Below, in pieces: positions 48,701 to 61,072 of a DNA stretch of 64,000 nucleotides. The stretch is taken from NCBI GenBank assembly GCA_021292165.1, contig JAHFWL010000058.1:1240001-1304000 (forward strand). Direction: 5' to 3'. The position numbers were made by a program, and so were the translations under genes. This DNA comes from Shinisaurus crocodilurus (lineage: Eukaryota > Chordata > Lepidosauria > Squamata > Shinisauridae). A model generated the notes under the pieces. That model worked only from the letters and a program-made list of their open reading frames with translations, was not told the DNA's origin and searched no databases. How positions within the stretch are numbered: the first letter of the stretch is position 1; every line of letters begins with the position of its first letter.

Positions 48701-49154
48701 AGGCCTCCCAAAGCAAAGACAGGCAGCTGCTAGGAGAACGGCTTTCGGGTCCTCTCTGGACCTTCCTGGCTGGGGGGGGGGCAGGGAGTGGGCAGCTTCT
48801 GTATTATTCCTTGATTGGCCCAGGAAGTGAAGTGCTCATTCATTCTTTCCTATCCTGCCTTTCAAGGAAGGTAGCTTTTGCTGCAGACCAAGACATTTTG
48901 TTGCAGCGTGGTGTGCTCCTGTTCAGGGTTCCAGCCAGGCATGACTTCTTTCAGAATATTCCATTCCACCCACCTCCAAAGAGTCAGTTAGCATCCCATG
49001 ACTACTGAGAAAACTCACGACCTCATTGGACTGTTTTTGGGGAGTGGAACTGACCCCTTTCCCCCCAAAATATATATATATATTGGTGCTTTTGCAAACC
49101 TTGGGTTTCCCCTCAGATCTGCTGATGCTTCCCTCTTGTGCACAGACAGTGCTG

Positions 49155-49225
49155 TTTTCATAGATTTCATAGATCATAGAGTTAGAAGGAGCCTACAAGG
49201 CTATCGAGTCCAACCCCCTGCTCAA
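49155..49225 (-). mobile_element. CR1 3' tip, reverse
   Basis: TTTCATAGATCATAGAGTTA, then AAGGAGCCTACAAGGCTATC and CCAACCCCCTGCTCAA: the reverse of the CR1 end with its octamer tail. Confidence 0.8.
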
Positions 49226-49751
49226 TTTTGGATCTCTAACAATCAGCACTTGGAGAATGATTTCCCTGTTAGTATACAGCAAAGATGGAGAACTTGTGGC
49301 CCTCCTGATGGCGTTGACTCCAACTCCCATCAGGCCCCACCAGCAAGGCAAATGGTCAGGCATGATGGAAGTCGGAGTCCAACATCTGCAGGGCCACCTC
49401 CCCATCTCTGATATATAGGATACATCAGTGTTACGCAACCTTCTGCTGGAAATGGAGTGAGGATCGCCCAATTACCTGGATTCAACATCAATACAGTATG
49501 GGGCATTGGAGAGGGGAGAACATGGCGGCCGCCACGAACACCTCAGTTAAAAAGAAAAATAGAAGCTGCCCCTGCCTCTATTCCTAAGGGTAAAGGGTGA
49601 ATCTTGGAGCACCCCACCACCCAAAATGGGCAAAAGGTTCCCAAAATGTGTGCTCTGTGAACAGAGCTGTGATATCAGGGGGGGGGGGGGCAGAGAGAAG
49701 GTGCATCTGAGTGCATTCCTACCTTGTAAGGTCCTCAACCCAGCACCAAAC

Positions 49752-49856
49752 AGTATGGTGTAGTGGTTAGTGTTGGACTGGGACTCGGGAGATCCAAGTT
49801 CTAGTCCCCACTCGGCCATGAAGCTCACTGGGTGACTTTGGGCCAGTCACTGACTT
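49752..49856 (+). mobile_element. CORE-SINE 5' half joined to half a hAT MITE
   Basis: The SINE head and core stop at GGGCCAGTCACTGACT, where the right arm of a palindromic MITE (TTGTAGGCCAAAAACATCTG to GAGAACACTG, 49857-49904) follows directly. The left MITE arm and the SINE tail are both missing, so a deletion fused the two. Confidence 0.75.
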
Positions 49857-50171
49857 TGTAGGCCAAAAACATCTGGGGACCCAAGGTTGGAGAACACTGC
49901 ACTAGTCCAATAACTATTCTGGTTCTCCCTTGGGTTGCTCTCAGTAGTAGGGTTGCCAGCTTGCAGCTCAGCCTCCTGTAGCTGAACTTTCAGTGTCATC
50001 TTGATCTGTGACAATTAGCTTCATCTGCTAAGTCCTGCATAATCAGCCCATTGTTAAAGGCACAGATACAGGGCAAGGTGAAAAGTTGGCAACTCTCTCT
50101 CTCACACACACACACTCACACACACAAGCACACACTCTGCCAAGGCACACTATCCACTGAGAAATATATGG

Positions 50172-50400
50172 GGCCGGTTCTCATGACATGGCTGGCCCAT
50201 TGTGGGTTATTTAATCCAAGATGAGCCATGGCACATGCCAGGCACATGCGACCGCCATTTTGAATATGCAACCCCTGATCAGGGGGGGCTGCAGCATGTC
50301 ATGAGAACCCGGCCAGCATGGGTTATTCGAGGGTTAAACAACCCTCGCATAACCCTACTACTAATCAAGGGTTCCCCCTGATGGTCATGCACCCTTTCCT
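50172..50400. mobile_element. MITE of the GGCCGGTTC group
   Basis: GGGGCCGGTTCTCATGACAT at the left; ATGTCATGAGAACCCGGCC at about 50297-50315 is its inverted partner. Further AACCCTCG/CGAGGGTT pairs follow, so the right limit is uncertain. Confidence 0.6.
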
Positions 50401-50999
50401 TCAATCGTTTGGTGGTTTCCTGACTCCATAGATCCAACTCTATAGATCCATAGATCCAACTCTATGATCTATGGATCTATGAATCTCAAGACCATTGTAA
50501 ACCACGCTGGGAGCCCAGTGGGCCAAAATGGCATATACATTTTAACATACATAAATAATGCTTTAAAGGCACAATCCTATGCGTGGCTGGCTGGGGAATG
50601 CTGGGAGTTGTAGAACTTTTTTCTGTCTAAACATGCATAGGATTGCACCCTAAAACGGTTAAAATGGGGAAAGCAAGCAAGCAAGCAATTAAGCTCGGAT
50701 TTGCAATATAATATACTGCTAAAACCTACCCAGCCCCCGCAGCAACAACTATTCTTAGGACCATACAGCAGAGCTTAATTTAAATCCAAATAAAATATGC
50801 AGGATGTGGAGTTTTCCCCCTCCTCTCATCATACTAGAACCCAGTGGAGTCATCCAATCAAACTGAATGGCAGGAGATTCAGGACAGCCATTACTTTTTC
50901 ACACTGCACATAGGATCGCATCGAACATTAGTCCTACTTAGAAATGAATGGGACTTAAGTAAAAACTAACATTGGATACAACCCACAATGTATGGAACT

Positions 51000-51288
51000 C
51001 GCCACCACAATATGTAGTGATGGCTGCCGACTTCGGCTTTACAAGGGGATTTGGCAAATTTATGGAGGATGAGGGCATCAGTGGCTACTAGTCATGATGG
51101 CTATTAAGGAACTCCCAGCTTCAGAAGCAGCATGCTGTTGCTGCGGAGCAACAGCAGGAGATGGCTACTGTTTTCATGTCCTGTCTGTGGGATTCTTGGG
51201 AGGCATCTGGTTGGCCTAAACCAAGATGCTGGACTTGAAAGACCTTCCATCTGATCCAGGCCCAGCAGGGCTCTTCTTCTGTTCTTAA
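51000..51288 (+). mobile_element. CR1-like 3' end with ATGTTCTT-type tail
   Basis: Same order as 2600-2868: GTGGCTACTAGTCATGATGG, TTGGCCTAAACCAAGATGCT, GGCTCTTCTTCTGTTCTTAA. Confidence 0.55.
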
Positions 51289-51641
51289 ATCAAAGGGGTC
51301 CTAGCCCATGAGTGTGTACCAGAAAAAAAGCTTGAATGCATGTAGTGTGTACATGCTGAAGATCTACAGAAGCCTTTCCCAACCTAGTAGCCTTCCAGAT
51401 GGCTTGGGACTACAACTCCCATCATTCCTGACCATAATCCATGCTAGCTGGGGCTGATGGGAGGGCCACAGGTTACCCATCCCCGGTCCAGAATCCCGAC
51501 AGGGAGAGGTGCTGGTGTTGTTTTTCAAAGGAGAAAAAAAATATAGGAGAACATTCAGTTACAGCAGCTTTTCCCAACCTGGTAGCCTTCCAGATGTGTT
51601 GCACTACAACTCCTATCATCTCCAGCAAGTGTGGCATGGGA

Positions 51642-51817
51642 TACAGGCCTGTGGCTTACGCTGGCTCAGCTTGCCTGCGCGTGGAAAGCCAAGCAGGGTC
51701 AGGCCTGGTTATTACTTGGATGGGAGACCCCTCCTCTAGTTTCCTGCATTGAGCAGGAGGTTGGACTCGATGGCCTTGTAGGCCCCTTCCAACTCTATGA
51801 TCTATGAAATCTATGAA
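51642..51817 (+). mobile_element. 5S rRNA-CR1 chimeric SINE with long TSD
   Basis: The 5S-like head (about 51646-51738) reads GGCCTGTGGCTTACGCTGGC, AAGCCAAGCAGGGTCAGGCC and GGTTATTACTTGGATGGGAG, covering the 5S internal control region. The tail (51741-51817) is the CR1 end, GCATTGAGCAGGAGGTTGGA to TCTATGAAATCTATGAA. It is flanked by 33-bp direct repeats (51609-51641 and 51818-51850) with three mismatches. Its sister copy at 29150-29318 shares the same head-tail junction, so the chimera is a replicating family. Confidence 0.88.
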
Positions 51818-52720
51818 ACCCCTGTCATCTCCAGCAAGTATGGCATGGGAAGCTCTTGCCTTCACGACTTGCTTGTCTGGGCTTCCCAGAGGCTTCTAGC
51901 TTAGGGCCCAGTTTCCAGCCGATGGGTCGTTTCCCACTCCAGCAAGCTATGCCACCTGGGTTTGGACGACACAAGTCGCGCCTGGGGGGTGAATACGGAA
52001 ATCTTCCCTGGCACATGACACTATCTATTTAAGTAAGCCACTGTGGCTTAAGGGTTATTTTGATGGTGTGAATCGAGTCAGGAGACCCCACTGAATGGGT
52101 GAGCTGTGATGTGGGGTCCTTGTATGAACCCTTCCTTTTATGTTAGACGGATCCTGGATCCAACTCATTGGGCCGGTTCGCACGTTGCGATAAGCTACCC
52201 TGAAAAAAAGCCACAGTGGGTTGGATGCTCGCTTGCTAACCCACATTACTCCAGACAGATGTTCAGATGCTCTGCAACTTGCAGTGTTTTGTTTGTCCCT
52301 TAGTGCTCCCACCTGCTACGGGCACGTATCCCACAGGCCTTTGCGGCATAACCTCAGCAGCCTTCTCTGCTAAGGAGTGCAAATACACTCAGAAGAAGAT
52401 TAGTTTATTTTGTAGGATATTTTTTTTCACCTTTGGGGAGATTTTTTTTCCCCTCACCTTTGGGGAGATTGGCGTAAATGTAACTTTCTTTTTATAAAAT
52501 TGTTGGAGAGATCTGCACAAATTCGCTAAAGTGCAGTAACTACCAAGAATTCACACAAATCTCCGCAAATAATTTTTAAGATCTCCGTGAAGGTGGTGGT
52601 GGTGGTGGGGAAATGTTAAATATGCACTGATCTCCTGAAGGTGTTGGGGGGGTGGGAATAACGTAAAATTTGCGCAAATCTCCTCGGTGAAAAATAAAAA
52701 GGTGTCGCCATCTAGCAGAG

Positions 52721-53053
52721 TTGCAATGATTTAAATCCGAATGATTTAAATCAATGATTAAATCATCAATAAAAATCTTTTTTTGTTGTTGCAAAAAATC
52801 ATGATTTTTTGCAACCCTGTCGTGTAGGTAGACTAGTAACCAATAATACTGGTAACGTAAAAAAACGAGGAAAGTGTTTTCTGTATAATTTGGTGTTCTT
52901 AACTATTAAGTGGTTGCCTGAAACTTTGAAATTAATTTTACTTTAAAAAAATGGGGGGGAATTGATTAAATCAAAAAAATCATTGATTTAAATTTTTTAA
53001 AATCTATTTTTTCCAAAACTTTTTTGCAAAAAATCATGATTTTTTCAACCTTG
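52721..53053. mobile_element. AT-rich MITE, reverse copy of 8626-8888
   Basis: The blocks TTTTTTGCAACCCTG, GTAGGTAGACTAGTAACC, TTAACTATTAAGTGGTTGCC and GAAACTTTGAAATTAATTTT are the reverse of the 8626-8888 interior. The outer parts contain extra ATGATTTAAATC repeats. Confidence 0.65.
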
Positions 53054-53199
53054 CCATCTAGGGAGTCGACAAAGCGGAGGAGTAAATTGACTAGTGTCAT
53101 TTCAAGATGTAAAAGGGAGGGGATATCATGGAGCGACCAGGTTTTTTGCTGCTCTTGGTCAGGCAGCTCTGAAGACCTTTCCAACAAGCTAGGCGTAAG

Positions 53200-53415
53200 C
53201 CACTCTGCAGGGTTTGCACATCACGACAAGCCACTCTGAAAATAAGTCACCCTGAACAACCCAAAAAACAAGCCGTGGGTTCTCAGGGTGGCTTGTGTGT
53301 GGTTAAGAAAACACGCTGAGAAAACCACGCCGGGTTTAGACATCACGACAACCAACCCTAAAACAAACAAGGATGACAAGCCACCATGTGTTGTCGTGTC
53401 ATGCGAACCAGGTCA
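53200..53415. mobile_element. Foldback MITE of the GGTTCGCA group
   Basis: AACCAGGTCATT at the right with TCGTGTCATGCGAACC, multiple GACAAGCCAC/GTGGCTTGT pairs inside. Ends are approximate. Confidence 0.5.
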
Positions 53416-53849
53416 TTATTTTGGGAGGATGCGGATAACCAAGACGCCTTTTACAGAACTACAATTCTGAGAGTTCTGCAGTGAGGAGCCATGAAGGCCA
53501 TCCTGAAACAGCTTTAACATGCGCAGGAGAGATTTGTCCAAACTTATTATGAGATACACCTGCAGGTATCCTGCATGTGCCAGATGCGATATTCCACCAG
53601 GGCAAGATGGTCAGTGTTTTTTTCTAGGATTGAAAGCGGTCGTCAATTGGTGAGATGAAATTGTTTATAGCAGAGTCAAAATGCGGTATTTTGTCAATCT
53701 GATTTGTTGCCTGTGAACATGTGCGTGCGTGTGTGCACAAATGTGTTTGCTGTCAAAACGTCCCTCCTAACTCTGGCAAGTGTGACAACCCCCCACCCTT
53801 TTCTTGAGCTGGGGGGCGGGGGCAGGGAGTCGTGACGAGAGCACTTAAT

Positions 53850-54007
53850 GCAGGCCACATGCTGAAGCTAAGCAGGTATGAGCCGGGTCAGTGCTTGGAT
53901 GGGTGACTGCCTGGGCTGCCCACATCTGTTCTCCTGCATTGAGCAGGGGGTTGGACTCGATGGCCTTATAGGCCCCTTCCAACTCTACTATTCTATGATT
54001 CTATGAT
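53850..54007 (+). mobile_element. 5S rRNA-CR1 chimeric SINE, second subfamily
   Basis: The head includes GAAGCTAAGCAGG, GGGTCAGTGCTTGGATGGGT and GACTGCCTGGG, so it retains more of the 5S 3' side than the other two copies. The tail is the CR1 end with TTCTATGATTCTATGAT. It has the same architecture but a different head-tail junction. Confidence 0.8.
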
Positions 54008-54462
54008 CCCTGAAGTCTCACTGCACTTTGCGCCACTGAAGTACAGCATGAAACTGATGAGTCAAAACTGATCGAGTTCCTATCCTCCTTCTGAGCTTGG
54101 ACCTGGGGAAAGAGGGCAGGGCATCATCCCTGACCTCATGGTGCATTCAGCATGAGGTCAGAAATGCAAGTCCACCCACTCCCATGTCAGGGAGAGGAGA
54201 AAGGTTATTGCCACCATGAATTTTGGACGGCCGTCAAGGCTAGACAAAATCTGCAGACCACCACTACGAAAAAGTTTTAGTTATAAGTGCTGTAAGTCAT
54301 CATCGCTTACAGTGCTGTTGTAAGCGATCTCACTCGCCTCTTCTAATCCAGGCAATGAATTTATGAGAGAGCCTTCCACATGAAGATACAAATGGGGTAA
54401 GGATGGTGTTACACATGCCTTACTGGGTTGCTGGTTGGGGTAGATTTCCCTGCTCTGTAGAG

Positions 54463-54570
54463 CAGCCTTGCCCAACCCGGTGCCCTCCAGATGTGTTGGA
54501 CTACAACTCCCAGCATCCCCATCCATTGTTGAGTTGTAATCCAACACATCTGGAGGGTTGGGCAAGGCTG
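54463..54570. mobile_element. hAT-type palindromic MITE, shortened
   Basis: CAGCCTTGCCCAACCCGGTG to GGGTTGGGCAAGGCTG. Flanks CTGTAGAG and CTCTGCAG are a weak match. Confidence 0.7.
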
Positions 54571-55302
54571 CTCTGCAGGTCTTTTTCTGCAGCCATTTTA
54601 GCAGAATCGCACAGATGCATCTGTTTATACACATGGATTGTGTTCACTGCATTGGGAAGGCGGGCTTCCCCTTCCAGGGCTGTGGATGGCTGGATTGACG
54701 ACACCCCATTCCTTTGCTACTTATTTAAACTAACTTTGAGAGAAGACTTCCACACTTGTCCCTTGCTCCGGTCACCACTGTGGTTTGTTACATATCCAAC
54801 TGCACCAACCCCAACACACTGTTATATGTGTAGCCTTGAAGCCACGGCAGCCGCCAGTAAAATAATTAATTTTATTCCTGATCATGTCATGGCTCGAGTG
54901 TCAGTCGCAATAAAGCCAATGACCCATTTCACGAAAGAGCAAAAGGGCGGGGGGGGGGGGGGAGAACTTCATCCCACCTCCATTTTGAAAACAAACCAGA
55001 GCTTTGCCAGCTATTATCCTACCCTGTGTGAGGCATAGAACTCTATGAATTAAGTCAGAAGAAGATTTAGACACAACATTCTATTCCCTGCCTTTTCCGT
55101 CCGTCCCCTGAACAGTAAGCCAGCATTCCAGACTCACTGAATGTGCCCAGTCCTGGGCTGTTTGGGGGTGGGGGGGATTTCCCTCCCTTAGGATTCTTGC
55201 TCCTACAATTTGGGGGGGGGGGTGCTTCTGCAAACCTTGGGTTTTCCCCAAACCAGCTGATACCTCCCTCTTCTGCAGGGGGGGGCATTTTGGCTAGCTA
55301 AA

Positions 55303-55640
55303 CCAGGGGTGGCCAGAAGATCAGGATCTACTGCCAGATCTCTGGATGAGTTGTAGTAGATCAGTAAGGATTTCTGACTTCCAAATTGTTTAACAATGGC
55401 AACAACAACAAAACCCACCACCAAATTAAGCTACTGAAACGAAAAGGTTTACGGGAAACCACATGTAGGGTGGGTTGTTTTTTTAAAAAAATAAATAAAT
55501 GAAAGTACCTGTGATCTCAGCTCTGATACTGAAAACAAATTCTTGGGCTGGGCAGGTGCTCCAAGGCAAAGTTCCCTCATTTCGACTGTATGTCTGTCAG
55601 CCCCTACCCCTAGCAACTATTTTGATCATGGCTCCAGTTG
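55303..55640. mobile_element. hAT-like element of the GATCTACT group
   Basis: CCAGGGGTGGCCAGAAGATC, TGAGTTGTAGTAGATCAGTA, AACAATGGCAACAACAAC. It is parallel to 47822-48075, with an AAATn expansion in the middle. Confidence 0.55.
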
Positions 55641-55729
55641 GTGAACTTCAGAGTTTTAATTAAAAAACAAACGAAGTCAGAATGTTAAAAAAAAAAACAA
55701 CAAGTTCTTCCATACAAGCCAGGTTTTAA

Positions 55730-56118
55730 GATGGGGGGGGTGGGAGGCCCTTCTCTCAGTCCCACCACTACCGGAGGCAAGTTTGGTGGGAATGCGAGAA
55801 AGGGCCGGTGGCTGCTCCCAGGCTCTGGAACGCCCTGCCCAGGGAAGCTACATTGGCTCTCCCCTCTGTTGTCCTTCCACTGGCAACCAAAGACCGTTTT
55901 TATTCAGGCAGGCTTTGGCACAGAAGGATTGCTGAAGGTTGTGGGCTTTCTTAATTGTCCGGGGGCGATTTCTTAAATTATTGTTGTGTTTTTAATTGTG
56001 CTTTTAATTTATTCGATGATCATTTTAATTTTTTGTTTTAATCTTGGTTTTATTCTTGTTAGCCGCCTTCAGTGCCATGGATGTGTGGGTGTGGAAAAGC
56101 TGGATATAAATTAAATAC
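55730..56118 (+). mobile_element. LINE 3' end, L2-like
   Basis: GGCTCTGGAACGCCCTGCCC (WNALP-type codons), CAACCAAAGACCGTTTTTAT and a TTTTAAT-rich UTR ending GGATATAAATTAAATACAT. Confidence 0.6.
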
Positions 56119-57066
56119 ATCCAAGTAGGCTGAAGCTCACCCTTCCCTCTGCAACAACAGATATACTAAGCAAATCCACAGAAACTGGGCAAGGAGATGG
56201 CAAAGGGGATGGGAAAGGCAGTTGGGAGAAGCCTCACAAAGGTTCCAGACACAGGAAGCTCTAAGTGCTACAGTGTGGCTGGGAAACAAAATAAGAAGAG
56301 GGATGAAGGAGGCAAAAAGGAAATCGAGAATGTCCGCTGGGGAGGGAAGGCCATAGACTTCTTGGTAGAGAGGTGAAGAAGTAAATTTCCCCCTTTGATT
56401 TAAAATAGCCAGTGGCCTCTAGGTCGAAATGAATACTGGTCGTGTGACAGTCGATCCCATAAAATTATGTTACAAGGTGACAATAATTGACTGCACTGAA
56501 GGGATCAAATAAATAAGTGTTACCACTAGCCATTCACTCAGGATGTTTACTTCCTGGCAAGACTACCACTCACGCCAACCCCAAGCATGTAGGATAGCAA
56601 CAATGTTGTGAGCTGGAAAATCATTTGAACTCATCTGCAAGGCTGGAATGATGAGTAATAAAGTTTCTGGCTGCCTAAGATTTGGCTTTAGCCATTTTTA
56701 ACATGCTTCACATACTGAGAAGTTTATAGCACAATACGCGTGCAGTTGCTACTGATCTGTAGCACGGCATGCAGGCATCTTTCCTCAAGGACACCCATCT
56801 GTTTTGCGGACATTACATTTTCCCAGGGCCCAAGTTCCAATATATTGTTGCTGGGGTAAATGCAATTCTTTCCCCTGTTTAACGGGGCCATTTGCGATTT
56901 GGAAGGGCAGCCTGGGATACAGATGAGCAAGAGTTGAAGGCACCTACTGGATAGCACCTGTGTTGTCAGTGATGATGAGTGGCCAACTTACCGCTCCTCC
57001 TTGAGTGCTCATCCTGAAGAGAGCTGGAAACTCCCAGCCAGCCAGTTGAGTGGAATACTCAAAGTA

Positions 57067-57490
57067 AAGGCTGCATTCGCACATAACATTAACCAAGAAA
57101 TCCTGGCTTAATAAGCCAGGATACGGCATGATCGGCATGCACCTGCATGTAGCAGATTTCCTGCCACTTCACTCCTTGCTTTGTGCAAGGATTTGGCCCT
57201 TAACCGCAGCATCCCATATCATGCAAACCCAGAACCATGGTATAAAGTGAGTGTAAAAAAAGAAGCCAGGATTGGAAGTCAGGGTTTAAAGTTGGTTTAC
57301 AAATCCTGGCTTGCTTACAAGCACTTAACCACAGTTCCTGGTTCTCACAATGTGAGAAGCTACATTAAAGGGCTGAATACTGGCTTGTTAGCTCACTTGG
57401 CAAAGGGAGGAGTGAAGCCGGGTGCATGTCACTCGTGCATAGCTTTGTTTATTAAGCCAGGGGTTTTGGCTTAGCATTTCATGCAAACTG
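57067..57490. mobile_element. Foldback element with CTGGCTT/AAGCCAG repeats
   Basis: It starts GGCTGCATTCGCACATAACA and ends GCATTTCATGCAAACTGGGCC, with many inverted AAGCCAGG and CCTGGCTTA units. The outer ends recall the GGCCNGGTTCGCA group. Confidence 0.5.
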
Positions 57491-57744
57491 GGCCTGTATC
57501 TAAAGATTTGAGAAACTGACATGGGTTTTCTCTGTACTTTCCCTTGAGATGTGTCAGTTTCAGCTCCCCTGTGTCATCTCTCTCTGCAGGCTTCATCCAG
57601 GCTTGAAAAACCAAAGGCTGCAGCCCTTCGCCATCCATTAATTGCTATCACTAGCGCACTGACCTTTTTAAAAGTTCCATCAGTTGCCCTTGGGTCTTTC
57701 GGAAGGTCATTTCAGGAAGTCTAACATATGAGCTTCAATTCTGT

Positions 57745-57960
57745 ATGTGCAGGGAAAGTGCAATAGAGGATCTTGCCCCTTATGTATGGAGTTCCCTGTT
57801 CCTCAAAGAGGTAGAACTTAAAACCCTAGAGCACCAGTTACTGAATATGAACAGAAGCTCAATTCAAGAAAAAGTGAAATTGTTATTAGTGATTTTTTTG
57901 TTAAACAAAATCACCAGAAAGGTGGATTTATTTTCTTTTTTAGCTATGGGTGTTTGACTG
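57745..57960 (+). pseudogene. LINE ORF2 C-terminal fragment
   Basis: Reads SIQEKVKLLLVIFLLNKITR followed by KVDLFSFLAMGV and a stop. The ITRKV..F.FLA pattern corresponds to ITKEVAKFLNVAI at the end of the 5862-6375 fragment, so both come from the same LINE group. Confidence 0.5.
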
Positions 57961-58405
57961 ATATATGTTTAAATAAATGTAGCATGTTGTTAAATAGTCA
58001 ACTGAATATATATTAGTTTCCCATCACCTTGGCAAAACCTGTGATTTTGTTATGACTTATGGTAGAAGTTAATAAATGCATTCATTTTTATTACCTTTGA
58101 ACAAAGTCTTGCAAGATTATCCCACAAAGGCTAAAATTTGATAGGAGCCCATTTTCAGACTGATCATTTGGAGACGCCCTAGGGCTGAAATCAAATCTCC
58201 CAGGCCCAAGTCCAATATTGCATCCACTGGGCTGCACTGTAAAATAGCAACTGACAAGCTACTTGCCAGCCTAAATCTCTTAATTGCGATAATATGAAAA
58301 GGAAAATCCATGTCTGACTGATCATCCAAATTTGGGATCAGGAAGTATTCCCCCCCCCCTTCCGTTTCCTGGAAAACAGTTAAGACTGGATAGTGACCAA
58401 CTGGG

Positions 58406-58409
<4 letters not shown>

Positions 58410-58441
<32 letters not shown>
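58410..58441. repeat. (GT)n microsatellite
   Basis: Sixteen GT units. Confidence 0.9.
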
Positions 58442-58442
<1 letters not shown>

Positions 58443-59357
58443 AGGCTTGCTTGAGTTATCCAGAGCCATTTGTGCCACTGACACCATTCTATGCCACACC
58501 TGCATTCATATTGTAGGTCAGTGCAATCTGGATATTACAAACTGACCGGAGGAGCTTGGTGGATTTTTGCACCAATGATAAAACTAGATGGGGTGTGTGT
58601 ATTTTAGCTTCTTCCGGCTCCGATTTCTGAGGATGATTTCATCTGAAGTCGTCTGAAGTCGAATCAAGCTCATGTACAATTTTGAATAACAAGAGAATAG
58701 ATCAAAGCAAGATCCCGTATCCCACAAGAATATGGGTTCAGGGCAAATTATAGGTAAGAGATCAAACTCATCCCTAAGGTGTCACTGCCTACTGCAAACC
58801 TCTCCACCGTAGTGTCCTTCAGACATTTTGGACTTCAGCTCCCAGCTTTCCTGACCATTGGTCATGCTGGCTGGGGTTGATGGAAGTTGACGTTCAAAAC
58901 ATCTTGAGGGCACCAGGTTGCCTACCCGAGACTGATCTTTGGTCGGATAAGCAGCAGGTATCTTCTTATACTGCAGGAAGCACCAAAAGTGTACAGGGGA
59001 GCGACAAACTGTTTGTCAAACACATCAAGGGAATGCACTGGGGAGCTGGGATTGGCCTCCTAACACATGTCAACCACATGTTTACAAACATGCACCTCTC
59101 CTTCATACCTTATCATGCTCTCTGGTGTAAAGCCCTATGTACAGAGAAGACACATCTTTAGCATGGAAAGTGTGGCTTGACCCTCTGTTCACCAATCAAC
59201 ATGTTTTCCAAAGTTAAAAAATGGCCTTGACCAAAGCATTTCCGAACTGACTCTAATCACAGCAGCAGGCTAGCAATTCTTCCACAAAGACTGCAGAAAT
59301 CCCCACTTCAAACCATTTTGCCACTCTTCTTCTACATCCCAGGCCAGCACCCAGAAT

Positions 59358-59556
59358 AATAGGAACATGGGTCAGGCCACTGGTCCATCTAGCCCAGGAT
59401 TGGCAACTCTGACAGGCAATGGCTCTCTAGGTACTCAGGCATCAAAAGGTCTTTTTTCCATCACCTGCTACCTGTTCCTTTTTTAACTGGAGATGCCAGA
59501 GATTGAACCTGGGATCTTCTGCAAGCAAAGCATATTCAGAATGCTACACCAGAGAC
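59358..59556 (-). mobile_element. tRNA-derived SINE, reverse orientation
   Basis: The minus strand shows TGGTGTAGCATTCTGAATAT (degenerate A box) and CCCAGGTTCAATCTC (B box). It is a diverged member of the 43890-44062 family. Confidence 0.65.
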
Positions 59557-60054
59557 CTCAAACATGGTCCAGTGCTAGCCTCTCTCAAGTCAAGAGTGAA
59601 ATCATTTGAGCTTTCCAACTGTAAGATAAAATTTAATGCATATTTTGTACCAAGGGTCCAAAGTACAGCCCATGGGCCACAAGTGCACCCCCATACACAC
59701 ACACACACACACAAGCCCTGTCTGGTGACCCCAAAGACTCTCAGCATCTACTGCCACTGAAAAAAAGAGAGAAGGAAAATGCTCTAGGAACGGGCTTTAT
59801 GGCTTCTGCCATAGACGCCTAGAGCATCCTAGAACACAACGCTCAAAGGCTCCTGCCTGCTTTCTAGGATGCTCTGGGAACAGGGCTTCAATGGCAGGAA
59901 CCGTGCAGCCCATTCCTAGAGCGTTTTTCTTTTTCCCCCTTTCTTTGTTTCTGGAGGGAAAGGAAAGGTTAGAGCTTTGAAGTGAGTAGGTGTGTCCGTG
60001 GGGGGGGGGGGACTGACTGGGTGTGAGTGAATGAGGGGAGAAGTGAGTGGGGTG

Positions 60055-60185
<131 letters not shown>

Positions 60186-60550
60186 ATGGGGGATCTCCGG
60201 GCCCCTGACAGATTACCTCCAAGGGAATGCAGCACCAGTTGCCCATCCCATCTTAAACTAAAGATTTAACTCTCACTCAGTGTGAGTGAGTGAGCGTGAG
60301 TTGTATCTGAATGTCTGTGTATGCATGCCCATGCACATCTGTGGCCCCCACCACCCCAGCAGACAACTCATGTGGCCCTCAGGGCCAAAAAGGTGCACAC
60401 CTACATGTGATTGCAGCCAATGAGAAGCCGGGGATCACAGAAACTGAATCCTGGTTAAGCCTCCCTCCTGGCCATGCAGGAAGAGAAGGGAGGACGGAGC
60501 GCATGAGCTGGAAGCTCCGCCCGCCCACAGCAATAAACTGTGATTTAGCA

Positions 60551-60680
60551 CAAGGATGGAGGACCTCCAGATGTTGTTGGACTGCAACTCCCATCATCCC
60601 TAACTATTGGCTATGCTGGCTAGGGCTGATGGGAGCTATGGTCCATCCACATCTGGAGGGCCACACAGCCCCCAACCCTA
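60551..60680. mobile_element. hAT-type palindromic MITE with 8-bp TSD
   Basis: CAAGGATGGAGGACCTCCAG at the left. Flanks ATTTAGCA (60543-60550) and GTTTAGCA (60681-60688) match at seven of eight, with central TA. Confidence 0.75.
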
Positions 60681-60842
60681 GTTTAGCATTACATGCCACT
60701 GCGGCCATGGGAGGGTGGGCAGGGCAATGATTTCAACTTCTCAGGAGCAAGCATTGCATTTTTAGGCAATTAGACCTGTGCAAGGATGGCAGAAATGGGG
60801 TAGCCATGTGAAGTCTGCCGTAGCAAAAACAACAAAGGGTAA

Positions 60843-61072
60843 GGCCCAGTTTGCACGATCGCTGCAGCTTAAACAAGCCACTGTGGCTTGTTTAAGTCGT
60901 GGCGGGTGCCTGCGCCTGCCGGGTGCCACATTTGCCTAATTTGCCTGGGCACGGCTTGTTGTGTCATCCGAACCTGGGTGGCATGGTTTGTTTGAAGGGA
61001 AAGCAACCCTCAAATAACCCAACAATAGCCCATGTTTAAGCCACAGTGATCGTGCGAACCGGGTCTCTTTAA
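60843..61072. mobile_element. MITE of the GGCCCRGTTYGCACG group
   Basis: Starts GGCCCAGTTTGCACGATC and ends GATCGTGCGAACCGGGTC, true inverted termini. Inside, AAACAAGCCACTGTGGCTTG is a perfect hairpin. It sits between the inverted arms of another foldback (ACAACAAAG and CTTTGTTGT), a nested arrangement. Confidence 0.7.

Noticed and set aside
51646..51738. Possible 5S rRNA gene
   Set aside because: Diverged from 5S, lacks the 3' end and terminator, and is fused to a CR1 tail; it is a SINE head.
54403..55038. 211-codon open frame
   Set aside because: Runs through a palindromic MITE and unrelated sequence in one frame by chance; no domain recognised.
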